36,501 nt of DNA, taken from assembly GCA_013044405.1 (NCBI GenBank), contig JABEUR010000020.1, positions 1 to 36,501 of the forward strand. The letters are read 5' to 3'. Of this stretch, positions 15,377 through 23,930 are shown piece after piece; the stretch's first letter is position 1; every line of letters starts with the position of its first letter. The notes below the pieces were generated by a model. It searched no databases. It saw nothing but the letters and a program-made list of their open reading frames with translations, and had not been told where the DNA came from. The DNA comes from Acidimicrobiaceae bacterium. Lineage in GTDB: Bacteria; Actinomycetota; Acidimicrobiia; Acidimicrobiales; RAAP-2. The translations under genes were made by a program, and so were the position numbers.

Positions 15377-16528
15377 CTACTGCGAGCAACCTCTCGCCAC
15401 GACGTCCGCCACGCCGATCACGACGTCGCCCTGGACCAGCCAGATGAAGTCGTAGCGATCGACTGTCGGGTCACAGTGCGGTGGGATGAGCTCGAGTCGA
15501 TCACCGCGGCAAAAGTGGTGGTCGGGACTGTTGGTGACCAGTCCGTGCTCGTCACCGAAGAACTCGTAACTCACCGAGTTCTCGTGCCCGAACACCAGCG
15601 GTGAATCGACGTCGGTGGCCATTGCCTTGATGCCCGCGTCCACGGTGACGAAATCTCTCTGGTTGGCCGAGATCACCGTTGTGGCGATCTTGAGACTGTG
15701 CTCGAAACGCCCCTCGAGGTCTGAGCCGAGTGCGTCGCGATACTCGCGGTCCATGAAGATGTAACTACCGGCCTGGAGTTCGTTGAGCACTCCCAACTCG
15801 AAGTCGATCCCCGAGGTTCCCGTGCCGCCACCAGTACGCACGCGTACTGGATGACCGCTCGACTCGATGGCGTCGATGACCTCACCGAGGAGTTCGGTGG
15901 CGGTCCGGGTCGCCTCGATCCGAGCGGCCCGCCCCTTGATGTGCTGGAGGTGCCCTCCGTAACCTTGGACGCCGGCGAAGTCGAGTGACGAGTGCTCGCC
16001 AATGCGCTCCACGACGCGCAGAGCGCCTGGAGCCCCGACGACCCCGGTGCGGGCGAGTCCGACGTCCACGTCGCAGAGCACGCTCAAGACGACGCCGCTC
16101 GAATCCGCTGCCGCCGCCAGTTCATCGACCCCCGTCGGGTCGTCGACCACGACCGAGAGGTCGCATCGTGCGGCGAGTTCGCAGATCCGTTCGGCCGATA
16201 CCGCTCCGACCACTGGCGACGTGATCAGGACTGAGACCCGCTTGGCGTATCCGTCGAGGTCGAGACGTGCAATGACGGCCTCAGCCTCACTCACCTTCGC
16301 GCACGAGAGGCCGATCGCTCCGGCATCGAGTTGCCTTCTCGCGATGAAGGCCGACTTGTGAGACTTTACGTGAGGGCGCAGCGATACGCCCGCCGCTCCA
16401 GCCAACGTGGACATTCGAGCGATGTTGGAAAGCATCATTCCCAAGTCGCAGACGAGCGCCGGCGTGGGGATCTCGTGGAGGCTCTGGATCTCATCGAAGT
16501 GATGAATTGGTCTGCTCGCAACACTCAT
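15377..16528 (-). CDS. D-threonine aldolase-like PLP enzyme (DSD/DTA family)
   Basis: A 383-residue fold-type III PLP enzyme. An alanine-racemase-like barrel at about 20-255 starts PTPALVCDLGMML and carries the PLP lysine Lys55 in RPHVKSHKS; a beta-strand C-terminal domain ends with the metal-site motif PPHCDPTV. This is His-x-Asp, the arrangement described for metal-dependent D-threonine aldolases, rather than the His-x-Cys of zinc D-serine dehydratases. By family it would cleave D-3-hydroxyamino acids to glycine and an aldehyde; the real substrate is unknown. AAGG precedes the ATG. It is third in the minus-strand series behind the D-serine dehydratase-like and lysA-like genes, 165 bases after lysA. 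Confidence 0.83.
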   Translation of the reverse strand: MSVASRPIHHFDEIQSLHEIPTPALVCDLGMMLSNIARMSTLAGAAGVSLRPHVKSHKSAFIARRQLDAGAIGLSCAKVSEAEAVIARLDLDGYAKRVSVLITSPVVGAVSAERICELAARCDLSVVVDDPTGVDELAAAADSSGVVLSVLCDVDVGLARTGVVGAPGALRVVERIGEHSSLDFAGVQGYGGHLQHIKGRAARIEATRTATELLGEVIDAIESSGHPVRVRTGGGTGTSGIDFELGVLNELQAGSYIFMDREYRDALGSDLEGRFEHSLKIATTVISANQRDFVTVDAGIKAMATDVDSPLVFGHENSVSYEFFGDEHGLVTNSPDHHFCRGDRLELIPPHCDPTVDRYDFIWLVQGDVVIGVADVVARGCSQ

Positions 16529-16693
16529 GGCGCCACCTTCATTTCAGAGTCTGTTCTACTTCACACACTGCGTGAGGCGTCGTTCGCGCTCGAGAGTCGC
16601 CGGGGTCCAATGGATTGGCCCCTCGAGCTCTTTGGTAGAACGAAGGAGTGGGCTGGTGCGACGCTGTCGAGGAGGCGGGGTACCGGGGCGTAC

Positions 16694-17971
16694 TCAAGGC
16701 GTCACGTCGCGACGCAGAAGGTCGTCGTAAGTCTCTCGACGTTGCACGAGAGTGGCCGTCGCGTCGCGCACCATCACGATCGGCGGACGTAGGGCTCCGT
16801 TGTAGTTGTTAGCCATGGTCATGCAGTAGGCACCGGTCACCGGAACGGCGATGAGGTCACCGATCCTGGGATCGCGTAGGGCTACTGACTCGATGAGTTG
16901 GTCGCCCGATTCGCAGTGGCGACCGACGAGGGTGAAGTTCTCTCCGCGCCCCACTCGATTTGCGACCGTGGCGTCGAAGGCCTGATCGTAGAGCGAGACC
17001 TCCAAGTTGTCACCCATCCCGCCATCGACGGCCACGAAGGAGCGATGGGCCCCGCGCTTCACGGTCACGACCGAATAGAGGGTCATCGCCGACTCAGCGA
17101 CCATGGATCGACCGGGCTCGATCAGGATGCGTGACTCGGCGGGCAGATGCTCTCGGGCGCTGGCGACCAGGGCGTCGAGGTACTGCTCCACGCTGGGCAC
17201 GGTCATCTCGTGGGTATACCGGGCACCGAGACCGCCACCCAGGTCGTAAACGGGGAACTTTCCTAGGCGCGCAATCGCCTCGATCGCCCTCGTGAAGGGC
17301 TCGGTCGAGAGGATCTGGGATCCGACGTGGACGTGCAGACCGTCGAGTCGCAGTCGCTGACTGGCGCGAAGGCGCGCGATGGCGCGTTCGGCGTCGTCGA
17401 AGGAGAGTCCGAACTTGGAGTTGGCGTGTCCGGTGGCAATGGCGTCGTGGGTCGGCGCGTCGACGTTGGGAACGACACGAACCAGGACCGCCTGCTCGTT
17501 CGTGACCAACTTCTCGAGGCGGTCGATGTCGTCGAAGTTGTCGATGACGATGGTGCCGACCTCGGCCCTCACGGCTCGTTGCAATTCGTCGTCGGTCTTG
17601 GCGTTTCCGTGCAGGACAATACGACCGGGATCGACCCCGGCGCTCAGCGCCATCACCAACTCGCCGCCGCCGGCGACGTCGACGCCCAGGCCCTCTTCGC
17701 CCATGATCCGATAGATCGCGGTGCAGGGCAAGGATTTTGATGCCCACACGACTTGGGAGTTCGCCCAGCGCGCGCTGAGCCCGTCGCGATAGCGTCGCGC
17801 GCGTTGACGAAGTGCCCGCTCGTCGATGATCAAGGCTGGGGTGGCGAACGTCTCGGCGAGCTCACGCACGCGACACCCGCCGATCACCAACTCCTCGCCC
17901 TCGATTGCGGATCCCGGGGCGAAGAGATCAAGGAGTCGTCGAGTCTCATCGTGGACTTCTCTGGTGGTCAC
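16694..17971 (-). CDS. lysA: Diaminopimelate decarboxylase family enzyme
   Basis: A 425-residue fold-type III PLP decarboxylase. PLP Lys79 is in WASKSLPC, with GLGVDVAGGGEL, LHGNAKTDDEL, HVHVGSQ, DLGGGLG and the phosphate-binding EPGRSMV. The second-subunit active-site motif HCESGDQL and GAYCMTMANNYNG agree with meso-diaminopimelate decarboxylase. GTG at 17971 is chosen since GAAAGG lies just upstream; the frame is open to 18016. The biosynthetic lysA usually sits with argS or hom genes. Here it lies between two D-amino-acid PLP enzymes and opposite a peptide importer, so a catabolic or salvage role on wall-derived diaminopimelate is possible (inference). Confidence 0.87.
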   Translation of the reverse strand: MTTREVHDETRRLLDLFAPGSAIEGEELVIGGCRVRELAETFATPALIIDERALRQRARRYRDGLSARWANSQVVWASKSLPCTAIYRIMGEEGLGVDVAGGGELVMALSAGVDPGRIVLHGNAKTDDELQRAVRAEVGTIVIDNFDDIDRLEKLVTNEQAVLVRVVPNVDAPTHDAIATGHANSKFGLSFDDAERAIARLRASQRLRLDGLHVHVGSQILSTEPFTRAIEAIARLGKFPVYDLGGGLGARYTHEMTVPSVEQYLDALVASAREHLPAESRILIEPGRSMVAESAMTLYSVVTVKRGAHRSFVAVDGGMGDNLEVSLYDQAFDATVANRVGRGENFTLVGRHCESGDQLIESVALRDPRIGDLIAVPVTGAYCMTMANNYNGALRPPIVMVRDATATLVQRRETYDDLLRRDVTP

Positions 17972-18059
17972 TTCGTGCCTTTCGTTGAACCTGTCGAAAT
18001 GAGTGGGGTCACCCACATGTCGGTTTGGTACTCATGTTCGCTACCCAGTATCGCCTCGA

Positions 18060-19154
18060 TCATCGGACCCGGCCCCGACCGGTCACGTCGAGGGCCCCGA
18101 CCACGAGATCGCCGCGCGTCGCCACGGCTCGCTCGAAGAGGTTGATCACCGGACAGACGTGGCTGGGTATGAGCAGCACCTTGTCGCCGATCGAGAGGGG
18201 CACGCCTCGCGAGAGGTCGATGCGTCCGACCCCATGCTCCTCATTCACGAACTCGATCGTCAGCTCGTCGCGACCGGCGACCTGTATCCACCCGGGCCGT
18301 CCCACGCCGTCGGATGTCAAGCACTTGGAGCCGGCGTCGAGCACGAAGCGCTCCGGTGAAGGTCGACTCACCACCGTGGCGATGACGTGAGCGGCGCAGG
18401 TCTCGAGCGTCGCGACACCGTGGGCGAGCATCAGGGTGTCGTTGAAGACGTACGTGCCCGGACGCACTTCGCTGACCCCACGTCGGGACATCTCATCGCG
18501 AACCGTGGGAGTGGAGCCGACACTGATCTCGCGAACGTCGATACCCAGTTTCGCGAGGGCGAGTTGGGTGGCGAGGAGTTCTCGCAGCTCATCATCCACC
18601 AGTGCGCTGCGTTGCGCGTGGTCGCTGATTGGATAGGAGTGGCCCGCGTGCGAGAGTAGTCCGACCACCACCAAGCCCGGGGTCTCGACGAGTCGGCTCA
18701 CCAGGTCGATCGTCGGAGCCCCTGGCGCCGTGCCCATGCGGTGCTGGCCCGTGTCGACTTCGACGTAGACCTCGACCGGTTGACCCGATCGCACCCCCAG
18801 CTCGGCGAGACCCGTGGCGACTTCGACTGAGTCCAGGCTCACCTGGATGCGAGCTGTTCGCCGTAGCACTTCGAGTCGGGCGAGCTTGTCCGCACCGAGC
18901 AGGGGAAAGGCGATGAGGATGTCGTCGAAACCGGCCTCGACCATCACTTCGGCCTCGCCGAGCTTGGCGCAGGTCAGTCCCGCCGCGCCGGCCTCGATCT
19001 GGAGACGCGCGATCTCGGGCATCTTGTGGGTCTTGGTGTGGGGGCGAAGGCGAACGCCACTGGCGCGCGCGAGCGACGCCATGGACGCCACGTTGGACTC
19101 GACGCGGTCCAGGTCAATGACCAGTGCCGGGGTGTCGAGATCCATAACCTGCAC
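18060..19154 (-). CDS. D-serine dehydratase-like PLP enzyme (DSD1/DTA family)
   Basis: A 364-residue fold-type III PLP enzyme. DLDTPALVIDLDRVESN opens the barrel, PLP Lys41 is in RPHTKTHK, and AGLTCAKLGEAEVM and EVDTGQHRMG follow. The C-terminal domain ends with the metal motif SHVCPVINLF, His-x-Cys as in zinc-dependent D-serine dehydratase. Likely action is on D-serine, D-threonine or a related D-amino acid; substrate unproven. The GTG at 19154 has GAGGGG (plus strand 19164-19169) 9 bases upstream; ATG at 19145 is a weaker alternative. It is the first gene of the minus-strand series and is divergent from the peptide transporter operon. Confidence 0.83.
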   Translation of the reverse strand: MQVMDLDTPALVIDLDRVESNVASMASLARASGVRLRPHTKTHKMPEIARLQIEAGAAGLTCAKLGEAEVMVEAGFDDILIAFPLLGADKLARLEVLRRTARIQVSLDSVEVATGLAELGVRSGQPVEVYVEVDTGQHRMGTAPGAPTIDLVSRLVETPGLVVVGLLSHAGHSYPISDHAQRSALVDDELRELLATQLALAKLGIDVREISVGSTPTVRDEMSRRGVSEVRPGTYVFNDTLMLAHGVATLETCAAHVIATVVSRPSPERFVLDAGSKCLTSDGVGRPGWIQVAGRDELTIEFVNEEHGVGRIDLSRGVPLSIGDKVLLIPSHVCPVINLFERAVATRGDLVVGALDVTGRGRVR

Positions 19155-19195
19155 GTCAGTTCACCCCTCAGCGTCGCTCGTCGTGGCTATATCTT

Positions 19196-19211
19196 GGACG
19201 CTCTGGCGTCC
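19196..19211. promoter_or_regulatory. GGACGC-TCTG-GCGTCC hairpin in the divergent control region
   Basis: Perfect 6-base arms around a four-base loop, 42 bases upstream of the D-serine dehydratase-like start. It would lie in that gene's 5' leader if transcription starts near the palindromic promoter. Confidence 0.3.
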
Positions 19212-19243
19212 CCGGAGCTTCGTGCAGGTCTGGTGCGGAGTAC

Positions 19244-19281
19244 TTGACTGACCATATCGGTAAAGATACTATCTTTATAAT
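19244..19281 (+). promoter_or_regulatory. Promoter and 17-base palindromic operator of the peptide transporter operon
   Basis: TTGACT (19244-19249) and TACTAT (19267-19272) are spaced 17 bases. The -10 lies inside the perfect palindrome TAAAGATA-C-TATCTTTA (19261-19277), and a second -10-like TATAAT (19276-19281) overlaps its right end. A repressor bound here would block the promoter. The word TCTTTATAATG (19272-19282) recurs at 32260-32270. Confidence 0.6.
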
Positions 19282-19347
19282 GTCTTGCTGAGTTGTGATG
19301 GATGCCTGTTGGTCGTGATCATCTAGTTTCCAAAAGGGGAAGCCGCC

Positions 19348-21012
19348 ATGGAAGAACAGAACGTCGATGAAGTCGCGCCACGCCTGACCAGAAGGAAGTT
19401 CCTGGCCGTTGGGGCCGGATCGGTCGGAGCGCTCGGAGTGGCGAGCGTCGCCGACGCGGGTCTCGCGAGCGCCGCGGCTGCGAGCACGTTGCGCGTCGGC
19501 TGGACGACACCCCCCGACGTGATGAATCCCTTCACCTTCACCACCACCGCCTCGAACGAGATCCTGTGGCTGATCTATGACACGTTGATGGAGTACGACC
19601 TCCAACTGAACCCCGAGCCCTCGTTGGCCGCCACCCAGACGCGAAGCGCCGACGGCAAGACGTTCACCTACCAACTCCGTTCGGGTGTCACCTGGCACGA
19701 CGGTCAACCCTTCAGCGCGAACGACGTCAAGTACACCTTCGAGGTGATGGCCAAGAACAACCTCGGTCAGGCCGCGTGGAGCTTGGCGGACTTCCAGTCG
19801 GTGATGGTCGTGAACCCGCACAAGGTGATCGTGCACTACAAGCTCCCCCAAGCCTTCGACCCGGCGATGGCGATACCAATCGTCCCCGCGCACATCTGGA
19901 GCAAGATGAAGCCGTCGAAGATCCTCAGTTACAGCAATCCCAATCCGGTCGGCACCGGTCCCTACAAGTTCAAGAAGTGGGTCACCGGCCAGTACCTCCA
20001 GGTCGATCGCAACCCCAAGTGGTGGGGCAGTGCGCCGGCGGTCAAGAGCATCATCTGGAACCAGTACGAGAACAGCGACGTGATGGTCCAGAGTCTCGCG
20101 TCTGGCCAACTCGACATCCTCACCGAAGTGCCCCCGGTGCTGTGGAACGGTCTCAAGGGCAAGGCGAACGTGAAGCCGGTGGAGATGGAGTCGTTCTCCT
20201 TTCACCACATCGGCATCAACGTCTCGAAGAATCCCAAGTCCAAGGGCAACCCGCTCTTGCGCGACCGAACCATCCGCCAGGCCCTGGGCTACGCGCTCGA
20301 CCGGTCCCAGTTGGTTCAACTCGCCCTCGCGGGTCACGGCATTCCCGCCAGCGTCCAGCTCCCGCCCTCCTTTGGCAAGTGGCAAGAGCAGATCCCCGCA
20401 TCCCAGCAGATCAACAACAATCCCGCCAAGGCCAAGCGGATCCTCGACGCCGCGGGATACAAGGTTGGATCCAATGGGGTACGCGCCGACAAGCACGGTA
20501 ATCCACTGAGCTTTCGCCTGATCGCGATCGCCACGACCGACGAGGACGTGTTGGCCGGACAGATATTCGTCAAGGCGGCCCAGGCCGTGGGGATCAAGCT
20601 CACCCTCTCGACCCTCGACAACACGACCCTAGGCAACGTCGTCTACAACACGAACGCCCCCAACTGGGACATCTTCATCTGGGGCTGGGACTCGGGGACC
20701 CCCGACCCCGACTACCTGTTGAGCGTGGACCTGACGAGTCAGATCGGCAACAACAATGACGTGTTCTACTCCAATCCGACGTACGACTCGCTCTACGCCA
20801 AGCAGGCCACGACCATCAACCCGGTCCAGCGCACCGCACTCGTGCACGAGATGCAGAAGATCTTCTACGATGACGCCGCGTACCTGATCATGTGGTACCA
20901 GAGCAAGCTGCAGGCCTATCGAACCGACACCTGGAAGGGCTGGGTTCCCACGAGGGGCGGGATGATCTACAACTTCACCCGTGACAACTATCTGAAGATC
21001 ACCCCGAAGTAG
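19348..21012 (+). CDS. ABC transporter substrate-binding protein, family 5 (peptide)
   Basis: A 554-residue binding protein with a twin-arginine signal: Arg15-Arg16 in LTRRKFLAVG, a hydrophobic run, then ASAAAAS. The mature part is an SBP_bac_5 domain: STLRVGWTTPPDVMNP, LIYDTLMEYD, YQLRSGVTWHDGQPFSANDV, the conserved GTGPYKFKKW and IRQALGYALDR. By family it captures di- or oligopeptides outside the membrane. There is no lipobox Cys, unlike most Gram-positive binding proteins, so it may be anchored by an uncleaved signal or released. AGGGGA precedes the ATG. It is the first gene of the operon and is followed by a stem-loop, a usual way to raise its level above the permeases. Confidence 0.93.
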   Translation: MEEQNVDEVAPRLTRRKFLAVGAGSVGALGVASVADAGLASAAAASTLRVGWTTPPDVMNPFTFTTTASNEILWLIYDTLMEYDLQLNPEPSLAATQTRSADGKTFTYQLRSGVTWHDGQPFSANDVKYTFEVMAKNNLGQAAWSLADFQSVMVVNPHKVIVHYKLPQAFDPAMAIPIVPAHIWSKMKPSKILSYSNPNPVGTGPYKFKKWVTGQYLQVDRNPKWWGSAPAVKSIIWNQYENSDVMVQSLASGQLDILTEVPPVLWNGLKGKANVKPVEMESFSFHHIGINVSKNPKSKGNPLLRDRTIRQALGYALDRSQLVQLALAGHGIPASVQLPPSFGKWQEQIPASQQINNNPAKAKRILDAAGYKVGSNGVRADKHGNPLSFRLIAIATTDEDVLAGQIFVKAAQAVGIKLTLSTLDNTTLGNVVYNTNAPNWDIFIWGWDSGTPDPDYLLSVDLTSQIGNNNDVFYSNPTYDSLYAKQATTINPVQRTALVHEMQKIFYDDAAYLIMWYQSKLQAYRTDTWKGWVPTRGGMIYNFTRDNYLKITPK

Positions 21013-21030
21013 ATTGCGACGTGTCCAGTT

Positions 21031-21050
21031 GGCGTAGGCGCCGATACGCC
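21031..21050 (+). promoter_or_regulatory. Stem-loop between binding-protein and permease genes
   Basis: GGCGTA (21031-21036) and TACGCC (21045-21050) pair around an 8-base loop and end 2 bases before the permease ATG at 21053. No free ribosome site is visible, so the hairpin may reduce permease translation or protect the upstream message. Confidence 0.4.
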
Positions 21051-21052
21051 CC

Positions 21053-22021
21053 ATGAGTTTGCGGTACTTGGCGAAGAAACTGTTCACGTTGGCCGTGACC
21101 TTGTACGTCACGGTCTCGTTCAACTTCTTGCTGTTCCACGTACTGCCGGGCAACCCCGTGCAACTGCTGGCGCGTTCGGGACACTTCGACCCCGCCGCGC
21201 GCGCCCAACTCGTCAAACTCTTCGGTCTGGACCATCCGCTGATTGTCCAGTACTTCATCTACTTAAAGGACATGGTGCACGGGAACCTCGGGTTCTCCTA
21301 CGTCTACCGTCAGCCGGTGACGACGGTGCTGGGCGGTGCGATTGGCAACACCGTGCTGTTGGTGGGCACGGCGACGTTGGTGACCATCGTGGTGGGAATC
21401 TGGCTGGGAGTGGTCGCGGCGTCGCGTGCGCACTCGCTCAGCGACGCCACGATCACCGTGACGAGCCTCGGCCTTTGGAGCATGCCGGACTTCTTCACCG
21501 GCATGATCCTGATCTTCATCTGTGGGGTGTGGACCCACATCCTGCCGATCTCGGGGTTGGTGACGCCGGGGCTCGTGACCGGAACCTGGGGTCACCTGGT
21601 GGACGTCGCTCGCCATCTGATCCTCCCGGCGCTCACCCTCACCTTGGTGAACGCCGCGGAGTTCTCTCTGATCTCGCGCAACACCCTGGTCGACGTCATG
21701 GTGGAGGACTACATGCTCACCGCGCGCGCCAAGGGACTCAGCCGACGCCGGATCATCTGGCGTCACGCCCTGCGCAACGCGACGCTGCCGATCGTCACGG
21801 CAACCGCACTCTACGTGGGCATGATCCTCGGAGGAGCCATCCAGGTCGAGACGGTCTTTTCGTGGCCGGGGATGGGACTGCTCATCTACAACTCGGTGGT
21901 CCAACGCGACTATCCCGTGTTGGAGGCGGCGTTCCTCATCTTCGCGATCGCCGTGATCGCGACCAACTTCATCAGCGATCTGCTCTATCAGGTCCTCGAT
22001 CCAAGGGTGCGACGCGCGTGA
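21053..22021 (+). CDS. Peptide ABC transporter permease, DppB type
   Basis: A 322-residue membrane protein of the DppB/OppB group with about six helices. The N-terminal helix is followed by FHVLPGNPVQLLARSG, then the long extracytoplasmic segment GLDHPLIVQYFIYLKDMVHGNLGFSYVYRQPV, which I split as GLDHPLIVQYFIYLKDM and HGNLGFSYVYRQPV. The EAA coupling motif reads DYMLTARAKGLSRRRIIWRHALRNA (DYMLTARAKGLS is the core). It forms the channel with the next gene. The stop TGA overlaps the GTG start of that gene. Confidence 0.93.
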   Translation: MSLRYLAKKLFTLAVTLYVTVSFNFLLFHVLPGNPVQLLARSGHFDPAARAQLVKLFGLDHPLIVQYFIYLKDMVHGNLGFSYVYRQPVTTVLGGAIGNTVLLVGTATLVTIVVGIWLGVVAASRAHSLSDATITVTSLGLWSMPDFFTGMILIFICGVWTHILPISGLVTPGLVTGTWGHLVDVARHLILPALTLTLVNAAEFSLISRNTLVDVMVEDYMLTARAKGLSRRRIIWRHALRNATLPIVTATALYVGMILGGAIQVETVFSWPGMGLLIYNSVVQRDYPVLEAAFLIFAIAVIATNFISDLLYQVLDPRVRRA

Positions 22022-22947
22022 GTGACGCAGGCGGCCCCACGGGCGCGAGGCTCCCCGACGAGGAGATGACCCGCGACGCAGAGTTCACGTCGCGAGCGCG
22101 CCGTGGCGTGCTACGAAGCGTCTGGCACGATCCCATGGGTCGATCGGGCCTGATCATGTTGTTCATCGTGCTCTTCGTGATCATGATCGGACCTTTGATC
22201 TTCCCCTTCGACTCCCAGTCCTTTGGCACCTCGGCCGCCTCGATCCTCCAGCCGCCTTCGCGAGCCCACTGGATGGGAACGACTGAATTAGGTCAGGACG
22301 TCTTTCGTCAATTCCTCGTCGGTGGTCGGATCTCACTGTACGTGGGGCTCTCAGCCACGTTGATCGCCATTGTCCTGGGTGCGGGGCTCGGTCTCGTCTC
22401 GGGCTACTACGCGGGGTGGCGCGACACGATGCTGATGCGGGTCACTGACTTCTTTCTCGTGTTGCCGACGCTCCCGCTGATCATCGTGCTCGCGGCGCTC
22501 TTCGGTCAGAGCATCCTGGTGACCAGTCTGGTGATCGGCCTCACGAGCTGGCCCCAGACAGCGCGCATCATCAGGTCCCAAGTGCTCTCGTTGCGAGAGC
22601 GTCCACTCATCCAGCGAGTTCGTTCACTGGGTGCGGGGGACCTACGTATCATGCGCAAGCACATCTTGCCCAACGTCGCGCCGTTGATCTTCGCCAATCT
22701 GGCCCTGGTCCTCTCGGGCGCCGTACTGGCTCAGGCCGCTCTCGCCTTCCTCGGACTCGGCGACCCGGTCCAAGTCTCATGGGGCACGACCCTGCACAAC
22801 GCCTTCAACTCAGGAGCCATGAGCGAAGGGGCGTGGTGGTACGTCTTGACCCCGGGCGTCGGCATCGTGGTCATGGTGCTCGCCTTCTCATTGGTCGGCC
22901 ACAGCCTGGACCGGGTGCTCAACCCGATGCTGCGAGGTGAGCGATGA
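22018..22947 (+). CDS. Peptide ABC transporter permease, DppC type
   Basis: A 309-residue permease. A hydrophilic head of about 40 residues leads into the first helix (GLIMLFIVLFVIMIGPLIF), then the typical HWMGTTELGQDVFRQFLVGG and RISLYVGLSATLI. The EAA motif is RVRSLGAGDLRIMRKHILPN. LAFLGLGDPVQVSWGTTL is the conserved DppC loop. The GTG at 22018 is chosen because it overlaps the upstream stop by four bases (GTGA); the frame is open far upstream, but that part is a shadow of dppB. Its stop overlaps the next ATG by four bases. Confidence 0.92.
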   Translation: MSDAGGPTGARLPDEEMTRDAEFTSRARRGVLRSVWHDPMGRSGLIMLFIVLFVIMIGPLIFPFDSQSFGTSAASILQPPSRAHWMGTTELGQDVFRQFLVGGRISLYVGLSATLIAIVLGAGLGLVSGYYAGWRDTMLMRVTDFFLVLPTLPLIIVLAALFGQSILVTSLVIGLTSWPQTARIIRSQVLSLRERPLIQRVRSLGAGDLRIMRKHILPNVAPLIFANLALVLSGAVLAQAALAFLGLGDPVQVSWGTTLHNAFNSGAMSEGAWWYVLTPGVGIVVMVLAFSLVGHSLDRVLNPMLRGER

Positions 22948-23930
22948 GCCTGCTCGACATCGAAGACGTGAGCGTCGACTACCGGATCGGTTCGGGGTCG
23001 CTGCGCGCGGTAGACCACGTGAGCCTTCGCGTGGAGCAGGGCGAGGCGCTCGGCATCGTCGGTGAGTCGGGGTGCGGCAAGACCTCGCTCGGACTCGCGG
23101 TACCGATGCTGTTGCCCGCCAACGCGTCGATCTCGAGCGGCTCGATCAGCTTGGGCGGTCGCGAGCTCGTGGGCATGAGCGAGCGCGAACTCAACCAGCT
23201 TCGTTGGACCGAGGTCGCCTTCGTCTTCCAAGGGGCCATGAACGCGCTCAACCCCGTTCAACGCGTGGACCGTCAGATCCTCGAAGCCATCACCGCTCAC
23301 GACTCGCACGCGGATCGAGAAGTGGCCGGTGCGCGCGTGCTCGAGTTGCTGGAGTTGGTGGGCATCGCCGCGGCGCGCGCGAAGAGCTATCCCCATGAGT
23401 TCTCCGGCGGCATGCGCCAGCGCGCCATGATCGCGATGGCTCTCGCCTGTCGGCCGTCACTGCTCATTGCTGATGAGCCGACGACGGCGCTCGACGTCAT
23501 CAGTCAAGCCCAGATCCTGGCGCTGTTGGACTCGTTGCGACGTTCCGAAGGTCTGAGCCTCATGATGATCTCGCACGATCTTTCGGCAATCAAGAGGGTC
23601 TGTGACCGGATCGTCGTGATGTACGCGGGTGTCGTGGTCGAGTCGGGCACGACTGAAGAGGTGCTCGGCCGGCGGGGCCGCCCGGCCGCGGCCCAGCATC
23701 CTTACACCAAGGCGTTGATCGCCGCACACCCCGATCTCGGCGGCGCTCGCTCGCTCGCCCAGGGACTCTCGGGACACCCGCCCGACCTCTCGGTGCCCAT
23801 TACCGGTTGCCGCTTCGCCGATCGGTGCGACTCGGCGATGGAGATCTGTCGAGAGCAGGCGCCCGCCTCGCTCAGCGTCTCGCCAGGTCACGTCGCCGCC
23901 TGTCACCTCGCGCGAAGGTTGGTGCCATGA
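22944..23930 (+). CDS. Peptide ABC transporter ATP-binding protein, DppD type
   Basis: A 328-residue ATPase. Walker A is GESGCGKTS (40-48), the Q-loop region is [14 protein letters not shown], the ABC signature is FSGGMRQR, Walker B is [12 protein letters not shown] and the switch His is in ISHDL. The C-terminal oligopeptide-transporter extension has [17 protein letters not shown], with the three cysteines that bind an iron-sulfur cluster in some DppD proteins. It pairs with the following ATPase. ATGA overlaps join it to the genes on both sides. Confidence 0.94.
   Translation: MSLLDIEDVSVDYRIGSGSLRAVDHVSLRVEQGEALGIVGESGCGKTSLGLAVPMLLPANASISSGSISLGGRELVGMSERELNQLRWTEVAFVFQGAMNALNPVQRVDRQILEAITAHDSHADREVAGARVLELLELVGIAAARAKSYPHEFSGGMRQRAMIAMALACRPSLLIADEPTTALDVISQAQILALLDSLRRSEGLSLMMISHDLSAIKRVCDRIVVMYAGVVVESGTTEEVLGRRGRPAAAQHPYTKALIAAHPDLGGARSLAQGLSGHPPDLSVPITGCRFADRCDSAMEICREQAPASLSVSPGHVAACHLARRLVP

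Noticed and set aside
19168..20496. 442-codon open frame on the minus strand
   Set aside because: It is a shadow of the substrate-binding protein gene, which has clear family motifs, a Tat signal and a ribosome site on the plus strand; the minus frame encodes no recognisable domain.
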